Of a DNA stretch of 6,752 nucleotides, positions 1 through 4,983 are shown in pieces. Position numbers and translations under genes: made by a program. Within the stretch, counting starts at the first letter, position 1, and each line of letters starts with the position of its first letter. Origin of the DNA: an uncultured Oscillibacter sp. (lineage in GTDB: Bacteria > Bacillota > Clostridia > Oscillospirales > Oscillospiraceae); NCBI GenBank assembly GCA_910576845.1, contig CAJTJA010000092.1, positions 1 through 6,752 of the forward strand. Reading direction: 5' to 3'. The notes below the pieces were generated by a model, which saw only the letters and a list, made by a program, of their open reading frames with translations, did no database searches and was not told the origin of the DNA.

Positions 1-21
1 TACTTCTTTTTCTCTTTTGGA

Positions 22-73
22 CCGTGCACGGCCCGTTTTCTCTTTTTCTTCTGGAGGAAAAAGAGAAAATGGG
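22..73 (+). repeat. Long inverted repeat (19-bp stem) upstream of trmFO
   Basis: Bases 32-50 pair with 55-73 around a CTGG loop (51-54), giving a 19-bp stem with two G-U type pairs. The core arms are TTTTCTCTTTTTC (36-48) and GAAAAAGAGAAAA (57-69). The left-arm pyrimidine core TTTTCTCTTTT (36-46) is also present upstream at 8-18, so the purine arm 59-69 could pair with either copy. A perfect 10-base palindrome, CCGTGCACGG, sits at 22-31. No U-tract follows the stem on the plus strand, so it is not a normal intrinsic terminator. It may be the 3' end structure of an unseen upstream gene or a leader fold of trmFO. Confidence 0.6.
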
Positions 74-75
74 GG

Positions 76-131
76 GGTGCAATGCACCAGCCATCATCAT
101 GGCTGTAATCCCCTCCGCCCGCAAGGGCGGG
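76..131 (+). other. Three successive small hairpins in the trmFO leader
   Basis: Between the long inverted repeat and the trmFO ribosome binding site lie three compact stem-loops: GGTGC/GCACC (76-88, loop AAT), CAGCCAT/ATGGCTG (88-105, loop CATC) and CCGCCC/GGGCGG (115-130, GNRA-type loop GCAA). They sit almost end to end, the first two sharing base 88. I do not recognise a known riboswitch or T-box in them. They could protect or shape the 5' UTR, and their role is unknown. Confidence 0.45.
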
Positions 132-161
132 ACCCATCCCTTTCAACGGAGGTGAATCCCT

Positions 162-1475
162 ATGAATGTAACCGTTATCGGCGCGGGTCTGGCCGGCAGT
201 GAATGCGCCTGGCAGCTTGCCGAAAGAGGCGTTTGCGTGACGCTCCGGGAGATGAAGCCGGAGAAAAAGACCCCTGCCCATGAAACCGCGTATTTCGCGG
301 AGCTCTGCTGCTCCAATTCTCTGCGGAGCGACCAGCTTGAAAATGCCGTGGGGCTTTTGAAGGAGGAGCTGCGCCGTTTGGGCTCCCTGATTCTCTCCTG
401 CGCCGACGCAACCCGGGTGGAGGCGGGCGGGGCCCTGGCAGTGGACCGCCACGGCTTCGCGCGGCTGGTAACGGAGCGGCTGGCCGGCCATCCCAATATT
501 GCCATAGTTCCCGGCGAGGTCACAGACATTCCCGGCGGCGAGGTGGTGGTGGCCTCCGGCCCCCTGACCTCCGACGCGCTGGCAGAGCGCCTCCAGGCGC
601 TGCTGGGGGACGATTCCGCCCTCCATTTCTACGATGCGGCGGCTCCGCTGATTTCCGCCGGGAGCATTGACATGGAGAGAGCCTGGATGGGCTCCCGCTA
701 TGACCGCGGTACGGCGGACTATGTGAACTGCCCCATGAGCGAGGAGGAGTACCTCGCTTTCTGGCAGGAGCTGATCAGCGCTGAGGAAGCGGAGGTCCAC
801 GGCTTTGAGGATAAGAAGGTTTTTGAGGGCTGCATGCCTGTGGAGGTCATGGCCCGGCGGGGCCGGGAGACCCTCTGTTATGGTCCCCTGAAGCCGCGGG
901 GGCTGACGGACCCCAGGACGGGAAAGGAGCCTTACGCCGTGGTGCAGCTCCGAAGGGACAACCAGGAGGGCAGCGTTTATAACCTGGTAGGGTTTCAGAC
1001 CCATCTGCGCTTCCCCGAGCAGAAGCGGGTTTTTTCCATGATTCCCGCCCTCCGCGGCGCGGAATTCCTGCGCTACGGCGTTATGCACCGGAATACGTTT
1101 TTGGATTCGCCCAAGCTGCTGGACCGCTATTACAGACTGAAAGCGGAGCCCCGCGTCTCCTTCGCCGGGCAGATGACCGGCGTAGAGGGCTATGTGGAGT
1201 CCGCCGCCTCCGGCTTCCTGGTGGGAGTGGAAACGGCCCGGAGGCTCCAGGGGCTGCCTCCGGTGGATTTTCCCCGGGAAACTGCCGTTGGAGCGCTGGC
1301 GCTGTACATCTCCAACCCGTCCGTTGCGGTTTTCCAGCCGATGAATATCAACTTTGGCATTATGCCGCCGTTGGATCACCGGGTCCGGGGAAAGCGGAAC
1401 AAGAACGCGGAGCTGTCCCGCCGCTCCCTGGCCGTCATCGACGGCTTGAAAGAGCGCTGCCCCGGCTTGCTTTGA
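162..1475 (+). CDS. trmFO: TrmFO, FAD- and folate-dependent tRNA U54 methyltransferase
   Basis: Methylates uridine 54 in the T-loop of tRNA to 5-methyluridine (ribothymidine), using methylenetetrahydrofolate as carbon donor and reduced FAD; cytoplasmic. The 437-residue length is normal for the family. The N-terminus carries the dinucleotide-binding motif GAGLAGSE (7-14). The two cysteines known to matter in this family are present: Cys50 in CCSNS and Cys224 in FEGCMPVE. The C-terminal FAD/NAD(P)H region shows GQMTGVEGY (336-344) followed by VESAASG. The ATG at 162 is preceded six bases away by GGAGGTGA (148-155), which fixes the start. plsX follows 71 bases later on the same strand with no terminator seen, so co-transcription is likely. 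trmFO often follows topA in Firmicutes, but the upstream gene is outside the window. Confidence 0.97.
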   Translation: MNVTVIGAGLAGSECAWQLAERGVCVTLREMKPEKKTPAHETAYFAELCCSNSLRSDQLENAVGLLKEELRRLGSLILSCADATRVEAGGALAVDRHGFARLVTERLAGHPNIAIVPGEVTDIPGGEVVVASGPLTSDALAERLQALLGDDSALHFYDAAAPLISAGSIDMERAWMGSRYDRGTADYVNCPMSEEEYLAFWQELISAEEAEVHGFEDKKVFEGCMPVEVMARRGRETLCYGPLKPRGLTDPRTGKEPYAVVQLRRDNQEGSVYNLVGFQTHLRFPEQKRVFSMIPALRGAEFLRYGVMHRNTFLDSPKLLDRYYRLKAEPRVSFAGQMTGVEGYVESAASGFLVGVETARRLQGLPPVDFPRETAVGALALYISNPSVAVFQPMNINFGIMPPLDHRVRGKRNKNAELSRRSLAVIDGLKERCPGLL

Positions 1476-1546
1476 CAGTCCGCCGGAGGCTTGAGCGGAA
1501 GCGGAGGAAAACGGCATGGATGCCAGAGAAATAAGGGAGGTCTGTC

Positions 1547-2569
1547 ATGAAAATCATCGTGGACGCCATGGGCGGCGATAACGCTCCGCTGGCCGTTGTA
1601 CAGGGAGCGCTGGAGGCCCATAAGCAGCATGGGACAAATGTGATCCTGGTGGGCCGCACGGAGGAAGTGCTGCGGGCTGTGGAGGCCAGCGGGGAGAAGA
1701 ATCTGCCCGCCGGAGTGGAGATTCGTGACGCCACGGAGGTGGTGGAGATTTCCGACGACCCTGCTACCGCCTTCAAGCGGAAGAAGGATTCCTCCTTGTC
1801 GGTGGGGCTGCGCATGCTGAAGGAGGGCGAGGGGGACGCCTTTGTCTCCGCCGGGTCTACCGGGGCGCTGCTTGCGGGGGCAACGCTGGTGGTCAAGCGC
1901 ATCCGGGGCGTCCGCCGGGCGGCGATGGGGCCGGTGCTTCCCACGGCGGAGGGCCGGGTCCTGCTCTGTGACTGCGGGGCCAATGCCGAGTGTACGCCGG
2001 AGTATTTGCTTCAGTTCGCGTATCTGGGAAATTATTACGCCAAGCGGGTAATGGGCGTGGAGCGGCCTCGTGTGGCTCTTTTAAACATTGGAGCCGAGGC
2101 AGAGAAGGGCGACGGGCTCCGGCAGGAGGCTCATGCCCTGCTGAAAGCGGCGGGAGAGGCAGGCCGCCTCTATTTTGTGGGGAACCTGGAGGCGGGCGAC
2201 GCCATGCTGGGCGGGGCCGACGTGCTGGTGGCCGACGGATTTACCGGAAATGTCATGCTGAAAGCTTTGGAGGGTACCGGAAAGTTTCTTCTGAAGGAAT
2301 TGAAGAAAATGTTCCTCTCCAGCACAAAGACAAAAATCGCGGCGGGGCTGGTGAAGGGGAACCTCTCGGAGATGAAAAAGCTGCTGGACCCCAGCGAGGT
2401 GGGGGGCACCCCGTTCCTGGGAATTTCCAAGCCGGTGATCAAGGCTCACGGCTCCTCCGATGCCCGGGCCATCCGCAACGCCATTTTCCGGGCGGAGGAG
2501 TATGCCGCCAGCGGATTTATCAGCGACGTTCAGGAGAACATCGAGCTGATGAAGGTGAACGCCGGTTAG
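1547..2569 (+). CDS. plsX: PlsX, phosphate acyltransferase
   Basis: Makes acyl-phosphate from acyl-ACP and inorganic phosphate, the first step of the PlsX-PlsY-PlsC route to phosphatidic acid; a peripheral membrane enzyme in studied species. The 340-residue protein has the family landmarks: VDAMGGDNAP at 5-14, SAGSTGALLAG at 101-111, CDCGAN at 141-146, NIGAEAEKG at 180-188, GNLE at 212-215 and VADGFTGNVMLK at 228-239. AAGGGAGG (1533-1540) lies six bases before the ATG. The gene is probably transcribed with trmFO. It is followed by acpP, whose product carries PlsX's acyl substrate, but a 342-base gap with its own promoter separates them. Many Firmicutes place fabD and fabG between plsX and acpP; here they are absent. 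Confidence 0.97.
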   Translation: MKIIVDAMGGDNAPLAVVQGALEAHKQHGTNVILVGRTEEVLRAVEASGEKNLPAGVEIRDATEVVEISDDPATAFKRKKDSSLSVGLRMLKEGEGDAFVSAGSTGALLAGATLVVKRIRGVRRAAMGPVLPTAEGRVLLCDCGANAECTPEYLLQFAYLGNYYAKRVMGVERPRVALLNIGAEAEKGDGLRQEAHALLKAAGEAGRLYFVGNLEAGDAMLGGADVLVADGFTGNVMLKALEGTGKFLLKELKKMFLSSTKTKIAAGLVKGNLSEMKKLLDPSEVGGTPFLGISKPVIKAHGSSDARAIRNAIFRAEEYAASGFISDVQENIELMKVNAG

Positions 2570-2660
2570 GCCTTGTATGAAAAATGGCGAAACGCCAAGG
2601 CGAGGCTCTTTTCCTGCCGTTCCGCGTTAAACTTTCTTGCCGGGCGGCAGCCTGCCTATG

Positions 2661-2692
2661 AAAATTTGCTTTAATTGGCAGCAAAATTTTTT
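2661..2692 (+). terminator. AT-rich hairpin with T-run, possible weak plsX terminator
   Basis: AAAATTTGCT (2661-2670) pairs with AGCAAA plus TTTT (2680-2690), leaving A2686 bulged and a 9-base loop. The 3' arm merges into a run of six T (2687-2692). The stem is mostly A-U with only two G-C pairs, so it would be weak for termination. It could equally be a protein-binding site or chance structure in an AT-rich stretch. Confidence 0.3.
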
Positions 2693-2704
2693 GCCCTCGG
2701 GTAT

Positions 2705-2789
2705 TCCGGCAATTTTTATACAAGGCCTGGGCGGGCGCGAAGGAATCCGGCGCTTGCATAAGTCGGGAGAAAAGGCAAAAATTGCCGGA
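2705..2789 (+). repeat. Perfect 13-bp inverted repeat upstream of the acpP promoter
   Basis: TCCGGCAATTTTT (2705-2717) is exactly complementary to AAAAATTGCCGGA (2777-2789), with 59 bases between the arms. The right arm ends six bases before the -35 box of the acpP promoter. It also contains the palindrome GGCAA-AAA-TTGCC (2774-2786), so the right arm could fold on itself or pair with the left arm. Its position suggests a regulatory site rather than a terminator. Confidence 0.6.
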
Positions 2790-2795
2790 TGCCTC

Positions 2796-2825
2796 TTGAC
2801 AGTACGGCAGTACTTGCCGTATGAT
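2796..2825 (+). promoter_or_regulatory. Sigma-A-type promoter of acpP-rnc
   Basis: TTGACA (2796-2801) is a perfect -35 box. TATGAT (2820-2825), 18 bases downstream, matches five of six positions of the -10 consensus. Transcription would start near 2832, giving an approximately 80-base leader before the acpP ATG. It is the best match to a housekeeping promoter on the plus strand of this window, as expected for an abundant protein such as ACP. Confidence 0.78.
2803..2821 (+). promoter_or_regulatory. Palindromic putative operator within the acpP promoter
   Basis: TACGGCA (2803-2809) and TGCCGTA (2815-2821) form a perfect 7-bp inverted repeat with a 5-base centre. It fills the spacer between the -35 and -10 boxes, so a bound protein should block RNA polymerase. 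Its inner core, GGCA-GTAC-TTGCC (2806-2818), repeats the pattern GGCA-AAAA-TTGCC at 2774-2786 exactly 32 bases upstream, about three helical turns. It does not look like the FapR (TTAGTACC-type) or FabT (TTTGATTATCAAA-type) operators. The regulator is unknown. Confidence 0.5.
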
Positions 2826-2845
2826 AAATTTCATAAAAAATCGGT

Positions 2846-2893
2846 AGGCTTGAGCCTGCCTGCGGGCAGGCTTTCAGACACCAGTCAAGTCTG
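2846..2893 (+). other. acpP leader hairpins
   Basis: AGCCTGCC (2853-2860) and GGCAGGCT (2865-2872) form an 8-bp GC-rich stem with loop TGCG, followed by only a short run of T. The left arm can alternatively pair with AGGC at 2846-2849. A second stem, CAGAC/GTCTG (2875-2879 with 2889-2893), ends three bases before the ribosome binding site AAGGAG (2896-2901). They are probably mRNA-stabilising or translation-tuning structures. An attenuator is possible, but no convincing U-tract is present. Confidence 0.45.
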
Positions 2894-2911
2894 TTAAGGA
2901 GTGAAACGGCA

Positions 2912-3160
2912 ATGTCAAACGAAGAGATTCTCAAAGTGCTGCGGGAGCTTGTGGCGGAGCAGTTCGCCAAGGAACCGGAGGAGATCACCATGGATACCGC
3001 TTTTGAGGGGGATTTGGGGGCGGACTCCGTGGACCTTGTGGAGCTGGTCATGGCCATGGAGGAGGAGTTTGAAGTCGGCGAGATTCAGGAAGAGGAGCTG
3101 AGCACGCTCCGGACCGTGGGCGACGCGGTGAATTACCTGGCCGCCAAGCTGAATAAATAA
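2912..3160 (+). CDS. acpP: Acyl carrier protein
   Basis: Carries growing fatty acyl chains as thioesters on a 4'-phosphopantetheine arm and supplies acyl groups to PlsX. The 82-residue acidic protein is of normal ACP length. The attachment motif GADSVD lies at 36-41 with Ser39 as the modified residue, followed by the recognition helix DLVELVMAMEEEF. The ATG at 2912 lies 10 bases after AAGGAG (2896-2901). It has its own strong promoter and palindromic operator-like sites. rnc begins 43 bases after its stop. The plsX-acpP-rnc order supports the fatty-acid ACP rather than a polyketide or teichoic-acid carrier. Confidence 0.97.
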   Translation: MSNEEILKVLRELVAEQFAKEPEEITMDTAFEGDLGADSVDLVELVMAMEEEFEVGEIQEEELSTLRTVGDAVNYLAAKLNK

Positions 3161-3169
3161 GAAGCCTTG

Positions 3170-3190
3170 TGCCGCCGCGGGGCATTTTTT
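3170..3190 (+). terminator. Small hairpin with U6 tract between acpP and rnc (putative attenuator)
   Basis: TGCC (3170-3173) pairs with GGCA (3181-3184), with one extra inner C-G pair across a mismatch, and six T follow directly (3185-3190). The stem is short, so termination would be partial at best. The T-run abuts the rnc ribosome binding site, GGAGAGG (3191-3197). The expected effect is much more ACP than RNase III from a shared transcript. Confidence 0.45.
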
Positions 3191-3203
3191 GGAGAGGACC
3201 GCT

Positions 3204-3884
3204 ATGGAGGACCTGGAGAAAAAACTGAATTACACATTCCGGAATAAAGCGCTTCTGGAAGAGGCTGTGTGCCATAGCTCCTACGCCAACGAGCACCGTG
3301 CTGAGGGGCTCTCCAGCAACGAGCGCCTGGAATTTCTGGGGGACTCGGTGCTGGGCTTCGTGACGGCGGAGTTCCTCTTTGCCCAGCACCCGGATCTGCC
3401 GGAGGGAGACCTGACCCGTATACGCGCGGCCTTGGTTTGTGAACAGAGCCTCTATGAGGTGGCCAGGCATTTGGAGCTGGGTGCTTATTTAAAGCTGGGC
3501 CGGGGCGAGGAATCCGGCGGCGGCCGAACCCGGACGTCTATTTTGGCGGACGCTACGGAGGCGGTGTTCGCGGCGGTGTACCTGGATGGGGGAATTTCCG
3601 CCGCCTCGGAGCTGATTCACCGCTGTGTGCTGGACGCGGAGCGGGAAGAAGTGGTGGAGGAGCGCCGGCGGGACTATAAAACAGCCCTTCAGGAGCTGGT
3701 GCAGCGGCAGGCGGACCAGGTGCTGACATACCGTATGGCGGGAGAGCAGGGACCGGATCACGACAAGACATTTGCGGCGGAGGTGCTTCTGAACGGAAAC
3801 CCCATCGGTTCCGGCTCCGGCCACAGTAAAAAGGAGGCCGAGCAGGCGGCCGCAAAGAGTGCTCTGGAGCGTCTTGCAGAGTAA
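3204..3884 (+). CDS. rnc: Ribonuclease III
   Basis: Cuts double-stranded RNA, including rRNA precursors, antisense duplexes and some mRNA leaders; a Mg-dependent homodimer in the cytoplasm. The start is set at ATG 3204, with GGAGAGG (3191-3197) six bases upstream. An in-frame TTG at 3189 overlaps that site and is unlikely. The protein is 226 residues. The catalytic domain has the signature NERLEFLGDSV (39-49); the metal-binding acids are probably Glu40, Glu43, Asp47, Asp116 and Glu119 (ADATEA). The C-terminal dsRNA-binding domain spans about 157-225, with GHSKKEAEQAAAKSAL at 206-221. Many Firmicutes have smc and ftsY next; here a terminator and the convergent gpr follow. Confidence 0.97.
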   Translation: MEDLEKKLNYTFRNKALLEEAVCHSSYANEHRAEGLSSNERLEFLGDSVLGFVTAEFLFAQHPDLPEGDLTRIRAALVCEQSLYEVARHLELGAYLKLGRGEESGGGRTRTSILADATEAVFAAVYLDGGISAASELIHRCVLDAEREEVVEERRRDYKTALQELVQRQADQVLTYRMAGEQGPDHDKTFAAEVLLNGNPIGSGSGHSKKEAEQAAAKSALERLAE

Positions 3885-3888
3885 AGGG

Positions 3889-3925
3889 AAAGTCCCCGGC
3901 GAAGTATATGCGCCGGGGACTTTTT
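3889..3925 (+). terminator. Strong intrinsic terminator after rnc
   Basis: AAAGTCCCCGGCG (3889-3901) pairs perfectly with CGCCGGGGACTTT (3911-3923), a 13-bp stem with a 9-base loop, followed by T through 3925. It begins five bases after the rnc stop. On the minus strand the same stem is followed by a broken U-rich tail (TTTCCCTTT), so it may also stop transcripts arriving from gpr. Confidence 0.92.
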
Positions 3926-3951
3926 GGAAGCGTCTATTCGGTTTGGATTGG

Positions 3952-3990
3952 GGCGCTGCCTGTCCGCAAGGGCAGGGAGCCCGGAGCGCC
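3952..3990. other. Nested inverted repeat downstream of gpr
   Basis: GGCGCT (3952-3957) pairs with AGCGCC (3985-3990). Inside lies a second stem, CCTGTCC/GGGCAGG (3959-3965 with 3970-3976), with loop GCAA and one wobble pair. It sits between the convergent ends of rnc and gpr. No U-tract is seen on either side, so it may act as a 3' end stabiliser for gpr mRNA rather than a terminator. Confidence 0.4.
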
Positions 3991-4006
3991 GGACATTTCG
4001 GGGCGG

Positions 4007-4903
4007 TCACGCCAGCAGCGCGTTGATCTCTTCAATTTCCAGGTCCTGGAGTGCCCAGTTGATGCCGTAGCCCACTACTTTGCTCAGCTCCCGGACCTGC
4101 TGGTCCACGTCCCGGGTTGTTACCGTCAGGGGCTGCTTGCCGTGGCGGAGGCGTGTTTCATCCAATTCCGGGATTCCGGCTTCCTCTAGGAGGTCCGCCG
4201 CCAGAGTGGCCGCGTCTACCACTGTGGGGACGCCAATGGAGTAGACCGGGACTCCCAGAGTTTCCCGGTTCAGCGCCGCCCGATGATTCCCCACGCCGGA
4301 GCCGGGGATGATGCCTGTATCCGAGAGCTGCACGGTGGTGCACATTCGCCCTACCCGCCGGGCGGCCAGAGCGTCGATGGCGATAACCAGGGAGGGCTTC
4401 ACCTGTTCTGCCAGACCCCGGACAGATTCCGCGGATTCCACGCCGGTGGTGCCCAGCACCCCGGCCCGAAATACCGCGACAGGGCGGAATCCCGCAAAGT
4501 GCTTGGGCATGGCGGCAATGAGGTGCCGGGTAACAAGCACGCTGTCTGCCGCCAGGGGGCCGACGGCATCCGGCGTCATGGCGGCGTTCCCGAGCCCGAC
4601 TACCAGAGCAGGGCCCTCGGCAGGGAGCATAGCCTTGAGCTGACCGCCGACAGCCCGAACGGCCCGCTCAAAAAAATCGGCCTTTCGCTGCCAAAAGCTG
4701 GAGAGATCGATGGTAAGATAGCTGCCCTGAGGCTTTCCCAGGGCTTCTTCTCCCCGCCGGTCCAAAATATCCACCCGTGTGACCGGGTAGCCCTCTTCCT
4801 TGGACTTTGTGGCCTTGACGCCGGATAGACGGGTGGTTTTTTCCGCAGATTCCTGCCAGAGTTCCCTGGCCTCCAGCGCCAGGTCTGTGCGCTTCGCAAA
4901 CAT
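4007..4903 (-). CDS. gpr: GPR, germination protease for small acid-soluble spore proteins
   Basis: During germination this aspartic-type endopeptidase (MEROPS A25) degrades the alpha/beta SASPs that coat spore DNA; it is made in the forespore. The start is ATG at 4903, seven bases after GGGAGG (plus strand 4911-4916). An in-frame TTG five codons upstream overlaps that site and is rejected. The 298-residue protein shows RTDLALEARE (5-14), TRVDILD (42-48), VVGLGNAAMTPDAVGP (101-116), GTTGVESAE (151-159), VIAIDALAARR (173-183), TGIIPGSGVGNHR (196-208) and GVPTVVDAATL (224-234). Asp112 and Asp177 correspond in motif and spacing to the proposed catalytic pair of Bacillus GPR. Only four residues precede RTDLA, so the usual propeptide seems missing or very short. 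spoIIP, a frequent neighbour in Firmicutes, is absent here. Confidence 0.95.
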   Translation of the reverse strand: MFAKRTDLALEARELWQESAEKTTRLSGVKATKSKEEGYPVTRVDILDRRGEEALGKPQGSYLTIDLSSFWQRKADFFERAVRAVGGQLKAMLPAEGPALVVGLGNAAMTPDAVGPLAADSVLVTRHLIAAMPKHFAGFRPVAVFRAGVLGTTGVESAESVRGLAEQVKPSLVIAIDALAARRVGRMCTTVQLSDTGIIPGSGVGNHRAALNRETLGVPVYSIGVPTVVDAATLAADLLEEAGIPELDETRLRHGKQPLTVTTRDVDQQVRELSKVVGYGINWALQDLEIEEINALLA

Positions 4904-4932
4904 AGAGCCGCCTCCCAACAGAGAATTTTCCG

Positions 4933-4964
4933 TTTTATGATTTGCGGAAGACGGCGGAATATGC
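4933..4964 (-). promoter_or_regulatory. Candidate sigma-G-like promoter of gpr
   Basis: Read on the minus strand, CATAAAA (plus 4933-4939) resembles the sigma-G -10 box CATNNTA, and GCATA (plus 4960-4964) resembles the -35 box. The spacer is 20 bases, longer than the usual 17-18, and the -10 box deviates at the T position. The predicted start would give a leader of about 22 bases before the gpr ATG. Forespore expression of gpr is known in Bacillus; this assignment is tentative. Confidence 0.3.
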
Positions 4965-4983
4965 GGCCTGCGGCCCGAAAAAA

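Larger units (their letters stand above)
2570..2911 (+). other. Structured intergenic region between plsX and acpP
   Basis: This 342-base gap has no convincing gene; its short open frames lack a ribosome binding site and any recognisable protein. From left to right it holds: a weak hairpin just after the plsX stop (TGGCG/CGCCA, 2585-2597) that competes with GCCTTG/CAAGGC (2570-2575 with 2596-2601); an AT-rich stem at 2661-2690; a 13-bp inverted repeat with arms 2705-2717 and 2777-2789; a strong promoter at 2796-2825; and a roughly 80-base leader with competing hairpins before the acpP ribosome binding site. No strong intrinsic terminator for plsX was found, so some read-through into acpP is possible. 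Confidence 0.7.

Noticed and set aside
17..202. Open frame of 61 codons upstream of and overlapping the trmFO start
   Set aside because: No ribosome binding site, low-complexity content over the inverted repeat, and it overlaps the certain start of trmFO.
1990..2580. 196-codon plus-strand open frame within plsX
   Set aside because: It is an out-of-frame shadow of plsX, rich in Gly and Arg as expected from GC-rich codons, with no domain or start signal.
2801..2813. AGTAC direct repeats as a FapR operator
   Set aside because: Only the AGTAC core is shared; the TTAGTACC context and the FapR symmetry are absent. The GGCA-N4-TTGCC palindrome describes the site better.
2570..2911. A small protein gene or known riboswitch in the plsX-acpP gap
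   Set aside because: Short frames lack ribosome binding sites, and no known riboswitch core (T-box, SAM, TPP, FMN) could be recognised.
4283..4828. 181-codon open frame antisense to gpr
   Set aside because: gpr on the other strand is fully conserved in its motifs; the antisense product resembles no protein family and has no ribosome binding site.
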